A DNA stretch of 35,980 nt from Calothrix sp. CSU_2_0 (GCA_012034595.1 JAAUPE010000069.1:1-35980), one strand, 5' to 3'; positions 8,878 to 17,063 are shown, numbered from the stretch's first letter. The notes: generated by a model not told the origin, from the sequence alone. Program-made: numbers and translations.

Positions 8878-8959
8878 TTTTCCTTCCTGTGGTGCTATTC
8901 GACTATGAAAGCCCTCACGATTGAACTAGCAACTGGGGAGATTGGGCGGCGTAGCGGAG

Positions 8960-9023
8960 TGGGTTTGTGCGGGCTTGATTATCTTGGCAGCCAACCACAA
9001 ATCTTGATGCCCGTACAAACCCA
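8960..9023. repeat. Long inverted repeat between MobC-like and relaxase genes
   Basis: TGGGTTTGTGCGGGC at 8960-8974 faces GCCCGTACAAACCCA at 9009-9023, matching at 14 of 15 positions with a 34-base loop. It lies in the 368-base gap 8878-9245, which otherwise seems non-coding: a 68-codon frame on the minus strand (9132-8926) lacks a ribosome-binding site and crosses the hairpin. Possible roles are a messenger hairpin that lowers relaxase expression relative to MobC, a protein-binding operator, or an additional processing site. Confidence 0.5.
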
Positions 9024-9245
9024 TCGCCCAACCAGCGAAGCGATGCCCCAGGTGCGTCAATTTTTTGTTATTCTCCTTGACGAGGAGGATAGTCGTCATA
9101 CCCCAAGCCCTTTTATTAAAATTCGTTTTCATTTTGGAGATGCGTTTGTGGTTGATTTATACAAGTCGATATACCCCAAACTTTTTAAAATTTGACGAAC
9201 CGAATCCCTCGATTCTCCACCGCCATTTTCTGGAATCGCTACACC

Positions 9246-9641
9246 TCAAGCCATTTCAAATTCGTCTTCATTTTCATCTTCTTCATCCTCGTCCCCTAAT
9301 TGTGACTTGTCACAACCCGTAATTTCCCGACGTATTTGGTGCAATAGTTCTCCGAGCGCTTCCAACTGACCTACATCTATGCGTGGTTTTTGTCCCAATA
9401 AAATGGCAGTATTCGCAGCTTTGGTTAATTGGTTGATGTTATTCCCAATTTTCCCCAGTTCGACGTAAGTTTGGACGGCTATTTTTGTTGTTTGTTTGGG
9501 CAACGGACGCAATAGGGCATTACGTCTAAACAACTCCGAGCATGACAGTCCCGCTTGAGATGCCCGTGAATGAATCATTTCAAATTCCACCTCCGACACT
9601 CGGATTTGCATTATTTTGGTGCGAACTATTGAATTTGACAT
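9246..9641 (-). CDS. mobC: MobC/TraJ-like oriT-binding accessory protein
   Basis: A 131-residue relaxosome accessory protein, expected to bind oriT and position the relaxase. Residues about 9-40 look like a ribbon-helix-helix region (MQIRVSEVEFEMIHSRASQAGLSCSELFRRNAL). They are followed by the MobC-type helix VQTYVELGKIGNNINQLTKAAN and an acidic tail rich in Glu and Asp. Upstream in frame there is only a TTG, so ATG 9641 is the preferred start; no strong Shine-Dalgarno is visible. It is transcribed away from the oriT-like region toward the relaxase, as traJ is in RP4. Confidence 0.8.
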   Translation of the reverse strand: MSNSIVRTKIMQIRVSEVEFEMIHSRASQAGLSCSELFRRNALLRPLPKQTTKIAVQTYVELGKIGNNINQLTKAANTAILLGQKPRIDVGQLEALGELLHQIRREITGCDKSQLGDEDEEDENEDEFEMA

Positions 9642-9696
9642 AACTAAACCAAAAATCAAAGTGCGTCTGTCTATATGTTGTCAATATTTGGATTTT

Positions 9697-9780
9697 GCGA
9701 TAAGCGTACCCCTCCGGGGAAGCAAGCGGAAGCGGAGCGTGTCCCAAAGGGACTCAGCTTAACGCCGTTGGCGTATCGCT
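9697..9780. repeat. Hairpin-rich cyanobacterial dispersed repeat
   Basis: The 84 bases start GCGATAAGCG and end CGTATCGCT, and contain three short palindromes: CCCCTCCGGGG, GTCCCAAAGGGAC and a CGCC/GGCG pair around GTTG. Purine-rich AAGCGGAAGCGGAGCG lies between them. Sequences of this composition are scattered through the genomes of filamentous cyanobacteria. Here it sits just upstream of the MobC-like gene. It could be a passive insertion in the intergenic region or influence that gene's promoter. Confidence 0.6.
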
Positions 9781-9781
9781 T

Positions 9782-9884
9782 GATGTCTGCCTCGGTACGT
9801 ATCTAAATTAATCCACAGGTGTGTTATGCAATATGCCATCCGTTTTACGGTTCGATACCTGCCTCGATATATATCTAAATTAAT
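9782..9884. repeat. Pair of 31-base direct repeats in the oriT region
   Basis: Two direct repeats (26 of 31 identical) lie at 9782-9812 and 9854-9884, 72 bases apart start to start. Both contain CTGCCTCG and end TATCTAAATTAAT. They lie between the MobC-like gene and the hairpins of the probable transfer origin, where a MobC/TraJ-type protein would bind. They may therefore be its operators or binding sites, or overlap the two divergent promoters. Confidence 0.6.
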
Positions 9885-9915
9885 GCCTCAACTGTGCTTT
9901 AATTGGGGGTTTATT

Positions 9916-9995
9916 AAGGGGGTTTCCCCCTTGAGCCAGCCTGCCCGTACCGAGCGACAGCGATGGTAAAACGTAAGTTTTAGGGCATGGCTGGC
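9916..9995. other. oriT: Candidate transfer origin (oriT) hairpins with possible nic site
   Basis: Between the divergent mobilisation genes lie AAGGGGGTTTCCCCCTT (9916-9932, a perfect 7-base stem), then GCCAGCCTGCCC (9935-9946) facing GGGCATGGCTGGC (9983-9995), and inside the loop AAAACGTAAGTTTT, a 5-base stem. The arm carries CCTGCCCG (9940-9947), identical to the bases around the RP4 nic site (ATCCTG/CCCGG, family consensus YATCCTG/Y). By analogy the nick would fall between 9943 and 9944. Position and structure support oriT; the precise site is inference. Confidence 0.55.
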
Positions 9996-10011
9996 TTCCC
10001 ACCAAGACACC

Positions 10012-10186
10012 GGGAGAACGAGAAAGCCCAGAAAAACCGGGGCTGTGGGAGAACCAGAGAAATGGAAATACCTGGAACTGCGGGAGAACCAGAGAAATGG
10101 AAATACCTGGAACTGTGGGAGAACCAGAGAAATGGGAATACCCAAAACTATGGGAGAACTAAGAGAACTCTTGAGGGCGAAAAACA
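10012..10186. repeat. Tandem array, five units with exact 35-base period
   Basis: Units begin GGGAGAAC at 10012, 10047, 10082, 10117 and 10152, an exact 35-base step. The middle two are nearly identical (GGGAGAACCAGAGAAATGG, then AAATACCTGGAACTG); the first and last are degenerate. No spacers separate them, so this is not CRISPR, and the period is not a multiple of three. The array lies between the oriT hairpins and the TraK-like gene. In RP4 the TraK protein binds an extended stretch at this position, so these may be its binding sites. Plasmid iterons are an alternative. Confidence 0.8.
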
Positions 10187-10481
10187 TTGGAGATTTTTAT
10201 CTTTTTGAGAATGTCGGTTATTGATTTTATGATTGTTTTATTTGTGGGATGTTTTAAAATATTTTAGCCATATTTTTTGAAAAAATCTCAATTCTATTTA
10301 ATCTCGATTTACGAGACTTAAGTTTTAGCCATCAGGAAAAAAATACTACGTCTATAGTTATAACTTTTTCGATTTATTCAAAAATAAAGTAACAATATAT
10401 TGCAAGAAAGTACAAAAAGACTTAATTAAGGTAGAACAAAAAAAGGAGATTGAATAATCTTGACCGGGAGTATTTTAGGTG

Positions 10482-11048
10482 ATGTCGGATAGAATTTCTA
10501 AATCCAAAATACCAGAGGCGTTAGATGCGCTGAGGGCTTTGGGTGCAAAGGAATTAGATGACGTATCGGCGCGAGATGCTATCAGAAAGATGCGCCGACA
10601 AATTGAACGGGTGTTGCGACTGGGCTACACCTATGAAGAAGTGTCAACCACATTAGCTGGGTTAGAGATCAATATTAGTGGAGAACGAATTAAATATCTG
10701 TTGAACGATATCCGCAAGAAAACTCGTAAAAAATCCAAATCATCTAATGATGATGGGATGGAGAAAAATATAGATAAAAATGGGGATATAAATTCGGCTG
10801 AGGTAGATACTCTCCAAAGCTCAGAAATATCAGAAAGTTTAGAAATTAATAAAAGCTCAGAAGTACGAGAAATATCTGTCGCGTCAAACTCACTAACGGC
10901 TACAGAAAACAATCAAAAATCATCTCCCGTCGAACCGAATAGGAAAACTTTAAGCACAAAGTCAAAGAACAATAAAAATAATACTCGTGATAACAATACT
11001 AATTCCTTCGCCTTCCAGCCTCAATTAATAGATGACGAGGATTTGTAA
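10482..11048 (+). CDS. TraK-like oriT-binding protein (inferred)
   Basis: A 188-residue protein with a small helical N-terminal domain and a long Ser/Lys/Asn-rich tail. Residues about 33-75 (DAIRKMRRQIERVLRLGYT, then YEEVSTTL and INISGERIKYLL) read as a helix-turn-helix. They follow the pattern seen in IncP TraK proteins, where a helix ending GYS/GYT precedes a second helix and a short recognition segment ending LxxY. It starts at ATG 10482 (GTG 10479 is just upstream), with GGGAG at 10466-10470. It is the first rightward gene beside the oriT region, the position of traK in RP4. Sequence identity to TraK is not proven. Confidence 0.55.
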   Translation: MSDRISKSKIPEALDALRALGAKELDDVSARDAIRKMRRQIERVLRLGYTYEEVSTTLAGLEINISGERIKYLLNDIRKKTRKKSKSSNDDGMEKNIDKNGDINSAEVDTLQSSEISESLEINKSSEVREISVASNSLTATENNQKSSPVEPNRKTLSTKSKNNKNNTRDNNTNSFAFQPQLIDDEDL

Positions 11049-11098
11049 AAGAAATCGATAGACAAGGAAGATAGCATAGTTAATAAAAGGGAGAGAGT

Positions 11099-11341
11099 TT
11101 GCAGAAAGAATTAGTGGAAGAAGTTGTATAAATAATTAACGGTAAGGAATTTGTACGGCGTTATTAATGGGTCATAAATTGCACTTTATTTGTAGAAAAT
11201 TCGCCCTGGGTAATAAATTGTAAAACGGGTGTATCCAATGAATGGAAGAAACATAATTATCTAGTGCCAGAAACCCCACTATATGGGTTGCCAAAACCAA
11301 ATGCTCCCTGTAAAACCCTCTTAACGGACAAAAGTTTGTAA
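11099..11341 (+). pseudogene. Small gene with two in-frame TAA stops
   Basis: One frame from TTG 11099 (GGGAGAGAG just upstream) to TAA 11339-11341 reads like a protein of about 80 residues, interrupted only by TAA at 11129 and 11165. Convincing stretches are IINGKEFVRRY, INCTLFVENSPWVINCKTG and YLVPETPLYGLPKPNAPCK. Apart from the two stops the frame is continuous across 243 bases of an otherwise gene-free gap between the TraK- and TraL-like genes. I recognise no family. It is most likely a decayed small plasmid gene. Confidence 0.5.
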
Positions 11342-11369
11342 ACCCTCAGCAAGAAAGGAGAGCTTGTAA

Positions 11370-12202
11370 ATGGTTGTTAAAGCAAAGCCAACCACCGATG
11401 CACAAACCAATAATAAACAGATTAATAATAAACAAACTACCCAACAAGAATCTACCCAAAAAGTCAAAACACCAAAACAAAAATATACAGGACGGTTAGT
11501 ATTAGTCACAGGGATAAGGGAGGCACGGGTAAAAGCGTGATGGCGAGGCTTCTTTTAGATATTTACCGCCACAGAAACATTGACTGCATCGCCTACGAAT
11601 GCGACCAATCCAACCCCCAACTTTACCGACATTACAGCAAACTTTCCCCTGGAGTTCAAACCTTAAAATTAAATCAACGCGGTGGTGCAGATGCCCTACA
11701 AGATGATTTAGAGCGTTTTTCCCCCAAAGTTTCATTAGTAGACTTACCTGCGGGGGCTGCGGAATATTTTGAGTCCGTAGCATCCGATATTCATCTTTTC
11801 CAAAACGCAGAAACTATGGGGTATCGCATCACAATGGTATCCGTGCTGGGGAGAGTCAAAGATAGCGTCATCCAGTTAAAACGGTTAGTAGATTTTTGTA
11901 GCGATCGCGTGGATTATGTGGTGGCTAAAAATCTTTACTGGGGTGAAGATAAAAAATTTATCAGGTACAACGATTCCAAAGTGCGGCAAGTTCTATTAAA
12001 CGAACTTGGTGGGATAGAACTGTTACTACCCGATTTGTACGATAACCTTTTCGACTTTATTGACTCCAAAGATTTAACCTTCCGCGAAGCTTTAGAACAT
12101 GATGGTTTAACCGTAAGTAATCGATCGCGGATATTTGACTGGGTTGATAAAGCCGAAACTCAATTGGAAACAGCCGCATGGATGCTGGGATTGGATATTT
12201 GA
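11370..12202 (+). pseudogene. TraL-like P-loop ATPase, frameshifted in the Walker A motif
   Basis: ATG 11370 follows AAGGAGAG. The first frame gives a Gln/Asn/Thr/Lys-rich leader and GRLVLVTG, then shifts. Adding one G to the GGG at 11511-11513 restores TGDKGGTGKSVMARLL, a ParA/MinD-type Walker A, and a continuous protein of about 277 residues. The C-terminal half resembles IncP TraL: YVVAKNLYWGEDKKF, then DLTFREALEHDGLTVSNRSR, compared with TraL's LNPYWG and LTFDQALADESLTIMTRQR. The remaining open frame has an internal ATG at 11537 but would lack the ATP site. Either the gene is dead or the base was missed in sequencing. Confidence 0.75.
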
Positions 12203-12240
12203 GAGCAGGAGTGGGGGAGTGGGAGGGAGAGAATTTAATT

Positions 12241-12399
12241 ATTAGATTTTGGGTTCGACTATTTTCCTTCTGAAGAATACCAACTGTCTTCTCCTTGGCG
12301 AAAGTCTAATTTTTTTGATTACTCAGTGGTAAGCGTAAAAACCTTTATTTACCGGGAAGAGGCGATAAAAATCGGGTAGCTTTATTCCATGCTTTTTAA
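12241..12399 (+). pseudogene. Coding-like remnant between TraL- and TraM-like genes
   Basis: One frame from 12241 reads LLDFGFDYFPSEEYQLSSP, then WRKSNFF. After the seven-T run at 12310-12316 a different frame reads LLSGKRKNLYLPGRGDKNR, then VALFHAF, and a stop at 12397-12399. Joined by a one- or two-base shift at the T run they make about 50 plausible residues, but there is no start codon. The rest of 12203-12767 holds G-rich and C/T-rich low-complexity DNA (12208-12230, 12635-12690) and a duplicated GCCTAATTCAA near 12450-12472. No other gene was seen there. Confidence 0.3.
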
Positions 12400-12767
12400 C
12401 TCTCTCCGGTTTTTTACTTATAGACGTAGAGGAGTTTGGTTGAGCAAGCCTAATTCAAAAGCCTAATTCAACAGGTTCGAGTAAGTTCGGTAAAACAAGT
12501 TCGGTAAAGCAAATCAGCAAGAACGTGCCAAAAAAGGAAAATCGTACGCTAAGGAATTAATACAAAGTCCAAAACCATTGTGAGCCTTTAGTTTTAGCTA
12601 TTTATAAAAATCATTTTTTCAAATCAGATACTACTCGTACTTCCCCGCTTCCTGCTCCCTCAGTTCTCCTACTCTCCCGCTCTCGTCTCTTACCTCCACT
12701 TTGAAAACCATAAGCGTCCATTTCATCCATTTCTAAATATTCCGCATCCAACACCAGACCTTAATTT

Positions 12768-13730
12768 ATGCCAACAACCAATAACAAAAACCCAAGACAG
12801 GATAAACCGCAACCATCCCACCTCGATAAACTCCTAGAAAATAAACCACCGGAGTTTCAAGCCAAAGTGCTGAGGTTTGCCCTCGACTCCGAAATGAAAG
12901 AAGATGACCCAGCATTTCGATTGGTGCAATACATCGGCTATTTATCCCAACTCACCGAAACCGCACCCAGTGAATGGAAACAATTATTCAAAAAACTCCA
13001 GGGAGAACTATCCGAGTGGACGGAACTAACAGCAGTACAATTGGCGACAGCAGCCGACCAAAGCGAAGCTCACGACAACCTAGCCCAATCCTGCAACAGG
13101 CTTGGGACAGCCTTGAACGCATTAGATTTAACCTCGCAGCAACAGTTACAGCAATTGACAACCTTGAGCGAAATCTCACCGAGTTTGAGGTACGTCGCAC
13201 AGGAAATTCCGACGCTGAAAAAATTATTGACGAACTTGAATCAAACCCTCTCCCAGAAGCAAACATTGACGGTGGAATTATCCCCCTCCCAAATGACGGA
13301 ATTGAAGAGAGAAATAGCCCTGGAGATAGAGAGCCGGAATTTGACTTCGATGGGGAGGGAGATGTTGGGTTTAGCCCAGAACCAGAGAAGGATGATGGGG
13401 ATGTTAGAACAGTTAACCCAGAAGAAACACCGGAGAATCAACCCTCCAGGGATATTAGCAAGAATTTGGGAAAGGTACGGAAGCGGGATTTTGACTTGGA
13501 TTTGTAGGTTGGATTTTCAGCTTATTTCGGTGGTGGTGATGATATTGGCATTTATTGTCGTACCCGTAGCTGTGGTGATGAGGATGAATGCAGACGGACA
13601 ACCTGTTATATCCCTGGAAATTGTGGATAAGCAAGTTCGGGATACATATATGCAGGTTAATAATGCAAACGTGAAGTTACAGCGAATTGAAAAGTATCTG
13701 GGTACTCAGCCAAAATCGGGGGACAAGTAA
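12768..13730 (+). CDS. Membrane-anchored coiled-coil plasmid protein (TraM position; DUF6753-like)
   Basis: A 320-residue protein. The N-terminal third has HLDKLLENKPPEFQAKVL, which I associate with the DUF6753 family of cyanobacterial plasmids. Residues about 85-220 are Gln/Leu-rich predicted coiled coil. A single hydrophobic segment at about 250-272 (SVVVMILAFIVVPVAVV) would anchor it in the membrane. About 45 residues follow. It is the third rightward gene beside the oriT region, where RP4 has traM, so a link between the relaxosome and the cell envelope is a reasonable guess. A 177-codon frame is open on the same strand inside it (12974-13507) but looks like a shadow. Confidence 0.65.
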   Translation: MPTTNNKNPRQDKPQPSHLDKLLENKPPEFQAKVLRFALDSEMKEDDPAFRLVQYIGYLSQLTETAPSEWKQLFKKLQGELSEWTELTAVQLATAADQSEAHDNLAQSCNRLGTALNALDLTSQQQLQQLTTLSEISPSLRYVAQEIPTLKKLLTNLNQTLSQKQTLTVELSPSQMTELKREIALEIESRNLTSMGREMLGLAQNQRRMMGMLEQLTQKKHRRINPPGILARIWERYGSGILTWICRLDFQLISVVVMILAFIVVPVAVVMRMNADGQPVISLEIVDKQVRDTYMQVNNANVKLQRIEKYLGTQPKSGDK

Positions 13731-13742
13731 ATTAGGAAGCAG

Positions 13743-13862
13743 TCTATTTTCGATGACTCGTGGAACCTCGACAATATCTCGTTCAAACTCAGCCAAAGAT
13801 GCCATCAGGTGGGCAATTAACCTGTCTTGAGGCGTATTCAAATCAAAATAAAACCCACACTC
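13743..13862 (-). pseudogene. Serine recombinase (resolvase/invertase) fragment
   Basis: Read on the minus strand from 13862, one frame encodes FYFDLNTPQDRLIAHLMASL followed by AEFERDIVEV. This matches the conserved end of the serine-recombinase catalytic domain, where related proteins have DTSTPQGRLMF...AEFERDLI. Sequence before and after it has no homology-like continuation: the upstream side meets AT-rich DNA and the downstream side diverges after RDIVE. It is a scrap of about 40 codons. It marks the border between the mobilisation module and the helicase operon, so it may be a trace of how that operon arrived. Confidence 0.7.
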
Positions 13863-14008
13863 AAAATTTTTTAAGTATAATAAAAGTATAAATTATTGAC
13901 TTATACAGATATTAAAGGCTGTACTGAGTAAACTATAAGTGTTTCCAATTGCTCGGCTAGCAAACACCAAAATTATATGAATGCCAAAGGTAAGCACTTG
14001 TAGTAACA

Positions 14009-15712
14009 ATGGCTAATTACGGAGACTGGAATCAAGCACTAGCATCTTATTTTACTAGTGGTGTGCCGCGAGGTACAAGAGTCTATCTGAGCGTTGATGA
14101 TGAAGTTTTAGAGCGTATTGGTCGAAAATTCAACCAAGAGTTTCCATCTGGCAATTGGGGTGATGACTTCCGTAGAGCGGTAAGAGAAAAAATCATTGCA
14201 GAAGGGCGAGTTAATTTGGGTCAATTGCAAGGACGTAATGCAGACGGTTTACCCAAAGGAGTTGCTTTTTTGGGTGCAATGGTTCTAGCTGCCAATGACA
14301 TGGCAGATGAAGAGGAAATATCAGACGATAACTACTTTAAGCGTTTACGACAAATATTAGATTTGCCAAGTTCGGAAAATGGTCGCCCATTGGGTATGAA
14401 GTCTGGTAGTAAAGACGAAGAACCATTGTGGCGGGAATGGAATCATTGGTTAATGGAAAATGGATTTATGCCTTCAGCACATCGAGGTCGTGGAGGGCGA
14501 ACCACTTATATTAATTATCCTATTTCTCAATCTCTACTTCGTCGCACAGATAAAAACCGACTTGTACAACTGTTTAATGAAAAACAATGGACAGTGCAGT
14601 GGGATGCGATGACTCTGTTTGCTGGCGTAAGACGAGAAGCACAACAACTACCTACACATCTCAAACAATTACTAACTGAAAACAGGGAACGTTATGAAGC
14701 AGTAGCCGAATTTATTCATGAAGTTTACCAGCAGTGGCAAGCAGAAGAACGACCAGCATTAGTTAGAGCAGGGGTAGGTAATTGGAGCCGTAACATATTT
14801 GCTGGTTTATATCGCACAGAAGATCCGTTTTTTGGTGGCGTTAATTATTATCCTTACCCAAAACAAGTACGGGGATGGGAATTAAGCTCTATAAAAATCG
14901 AGTATAGAGAGACAGAGAAAGAATTGATATATGAACGCCCTGGCTGGTATTTACCCTTAGAATTTCCTTTAAGGCTAAGTGAACTGGAATCCGGTGCTAA
15001 ATACCCAATTACTCTACAATGCAAACTTGATTCTTTGGTTTTACCTTATCGTGACTTTTGGATATTAATTCCCGATCCAGACGAACCAGAAACAGGAGTT
15101 TATGCAACTTGGGGTCAACCATCACTTGGTACTAAATTTATCTTCCTATGTAAACAAGAGCTACTTCCAGATATCAATCGCTTGCGAGATGAGCGGCTAA
15201 TAGAGTGGAGCGGTGAACCTCAGCCTGTATTTAATGATTCAAACTGGGTAGAGCTTCACCAGTGTATGGTTATTTCCTTAGCTTGGAATGGAGTATTTAT
15301 TAGCAATCAAGAACTTAAGGATGCTTTGCAGCCCAATGTTTGTTTATCTATTAGCTTTTCAGGGGGGTTACGTGTTCCGCAGCAGAGCGCATGGTTGGAG
15401 GGTCATAGTCCTCAAGTTACCATCTTTGGTTTTTATCCCACTGTGACGTTACAAATAACTCGATTATTGGATAATTTATCAATAATTGAGCGATCGCAAA
15501 GTACAAATACGCCAATTTCGGTAAATTTCCCAAGTTCAGGAGATTATGTTGTCAAGGCAACTTGTGCAGGAGAATCCACGGAACGTTTGGTCAAAATCGT
15601 CGATTGGAGTTGGCTTGGTATAGAAAAACCACAACGTTGTGAAATAACACCTATTAGTTTTGGGAACTATATATGTGGCAGCGTCATTCAGACAGTTTCT
15701 GCAAAAGAGTAA
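14009..15712 (+). CDS. Unrecognised 567-aa protein, first gene of helicase operon
   Basis: No family recognised. It begins MANYGDWNQALASYFTSGVP. The first 260 residues appear helical and charged, with a basic segment near 155-165 (AHRGRGGRTTY). Residues about 270-460 are rich in beta-prone and aromatic residues, and 470-560 look like an Ig-like beta domain (VTIFGFYPTVTLQI, then SGDYVVKATCAGES). No signal peptide or membrane segment is evident. It starts at ATG 14009 without a strong Shine-Dalgarno. The next gene follows after 18 bases and the helicase 7 bases after that, so all three are probably one transcript and its role is tied to the helicase. It could be a recognition or scaffold subunit of the proposed defence system; that is inference. 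Confidence 0.6.
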   Translation: MANYGDWNQALASYFTSGVPRGTRVYLSVDDEVLERIGRKFNQEFPSGNWGDDFRRAVREKIIAEGRVNLGQLQGRNADGLPKGVAFLGAMVLAANDMADEEEISDDNYFKRLRQILDLPSSENGRPLGMKSGSKDEEPLWREWNHWLMENGFMPSAHRGRGGRTTYINYPISQSLLRRTDKNRLVQLFNEKQWTVQWDAMTLFAGVRREAQQLPTHLKQLLTENRERYEAVAEFIHEVYQQWQAEERPALVRAGVGNWSRNIFAGLYRTEDPFFGGVNYYPYPKQVRGWELSSIKIEYRETEKELIYERPGWYLPLEFPLRLSELESGAKYPITLQCKLDSLVLPYRDFWILIPDPDEPETGVYATWGQPSLGTKFIFLCKQELLPDINRLRDERLIEWSGEPQPVFNDSNWVELHQCMVISLAWNGVFISNQELKDALQPNVCLSISFSGGLRVPQQSAWLEGHSPQVTIFGFYPTVTLQITRLLDNLSIIERSQSTNTPISVNFPSSGDYVVKATCAGESTERLVKIVDWSWLGIEKPQRCEITPISFGNYICGSVIQTVSAKE

Positions 15713-15730
15713 AAGCAAACCAGGTGCATA

Positions 15731-17056
15731 ATGCCACAAATCCAGCGCTGGTATAAAGGTTTTTCTTATAGGGGAAATCCACAAGAACTTATTGAGCAAA
15801 TTTCCAAGCAAGTTCAACGTCACAATCTGGGAAATTTCATTCCGCTTTTACGAGTGGAAAAAGGGGTAAAATCACGCAAACCGTTTTACTTTTTTCTGGC
15901 GGTTGAAAGTTTACAAAAAGGTGACATACCAACGGAAGTTCAATCAACTCTGCTTAAACTACCTTTTTTTAAATCTAATATTCCAGGCAATCCCAGCTTT
16001 AGTTATGAAGAAATAAAACCTATGGTTGGGGTCGCTCATGATGTTTACGAGTATACTAACAATATTCCTTATCAGCCTCAGCCTGTACAGGAATTAACCT
16101 GTGATAATCCATTTGACTTAATAGAGTCAGTATCTATAAATAATTCATTCATTGATATTGATATATCCCGTCGATACGAGCAACTTCTTTCCTGGCTATC
16201 CGCTCTTGGTAGTGGGACTTGGGAATCTTTCAAAAAAGCTTGTGCTGCCCTAAAGATTGAAGAACCTAAAAGAATTTTACGAAGGTTAAGATTGCTGGGA
16301 CATATAGAGTTTTCTCTAGATGGTTATCGATGGTCTATCGCTCCTATTGCTATTGTTAAAATTACATCAGAGTCAAACTTCCAAGAATTTATATTGTGCG
16401 GTTCACGAAGCATAAATTTACTTGAAAAACTCAAACAACAAACAACATTAGAATTGATAAACCAACCAATAGGAGAAGCTCCTCCTTGTGTTCGCATTCA
16501 AGCTGACAACCTAAACATTATACCTAATTTAGTTGAACAATTAAGCAAAGAATTTTCTATTATTAACGCAGGTGAAGTATCGAAGCTGTTAGCTAGCATC
16601 TTGCCTGAACTAACAACTTGGAAGCAAAGCCTGAGAAATTTACAGGGAATTGTACCAAGTCTCTACGAGTGGGAGCTTTTTGATGGAAACGATTTTATCA
16701 GTTGCGCTTTACCCAGAGAGACTGGTATGTACCGGATGTACAACACAAAAATAAGCGATCGCCCCCTGTATACACTTTTTTACGAAAATGGTTGCTGGCT
16801 TCAAGGAGACTGGTACGGACTGAGATTTTTGGCATTGCAACACAACGGTCAACAATGTATTATCCGTTACGAATTTGAAACAAAACGTTTAGCAATACCA
16901 GTGTCCCAAAGATGGCCAGAAATTTACGAACGCGCTTTGGTGCTGGCATCTGGAATACTACCTAAATATTCTAATTCATGGTTGTTATATGAAAATCTAG
17001 ATCGAGACCTAATGCTTCAACTATGTGATAAACTTAACATCGATTGTGACTGGTAA
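15731..17056 (+). CDS. Unrecognised 441-aa protein with a winged-helix-like segment
   Basis: ATG 15731 has CAGGTG 5 bases upstream. Residues about 148-205 (RRYEQLLSWLSALGSGTWES, then the FKKACAAL helix and ILRRLRLLGHIEF) look like a winged helix, ending with the strand pair FSLDGYRWSIAP. The C-terminal third is rich in Trp, Tyr and Leu (GCWLQGDWYGLRFLALQ). No catalytic motif was found. Its stop lies 7 bases before the preferred helicase start, and a GTG for the helicase overlaps its 3' end, so translation is probably coupled. If the island is Dpd-like, this gene occupies the place of an uncharacterised subunit such as DpdI, but I cannot show homology. Confidence 0.6.
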   Translation: MPQIQRWYKGFSYRGNPQELIEQISKQVQRHNLGNFIPLLRVEKGVKSRKPFYFFLAVESLQKGDIPTEVQSTLLKLPFFKSNIPGNPSFSYEEIKPMVGVAHDVYEYTNNIPYQPQPVQELTCDNPFDLIESVSINNSFIDIDISRRYEQLLSWLSALGSGTWESFKKACAALKIEEPKRILRRLRLLGHIEFSLDGYRWSIAPIAIVKITSESNFQEFILCGSRSINLLEKLKQQTTLELINQPIGEAPPCVRIQADNLNIIPNLVEQLSKEFSIINAGEVSKLLASILPELTTWKQSLRNLQGIVPSLYEWELFDGNDFISCALPRETGMYRMYNTKISDRPLYTLFYENGCWLQGDWYGLRFLALQHNGQQCIIRYEFETKRLAIPVSQRWPEIYERALVLASGILPKYSNSWLLYENLDRDLMLQLCDKLNIDCDW

Positions 17057-17063
17057 TCTACTC

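Noticed and set aside
8926-9132. 68-codon minus-strand gene between MobC-like and relaxase genes
   Set aside because: There is no Shine-Dalgarno before its ATG, and it spans the long inverted repeat; the gap is better explained as non-coding.
8776-9195. 139-codon + strand frame over the relaxase start and following gap
   Set aside because: It is antisense to the relaxase start region, has no ribosome-binding site and no recognisable features.
10012-10186. CRISPR array
   Set aside because: The 35-base units abut each other without variable spacers, and no cas gene is in the window.
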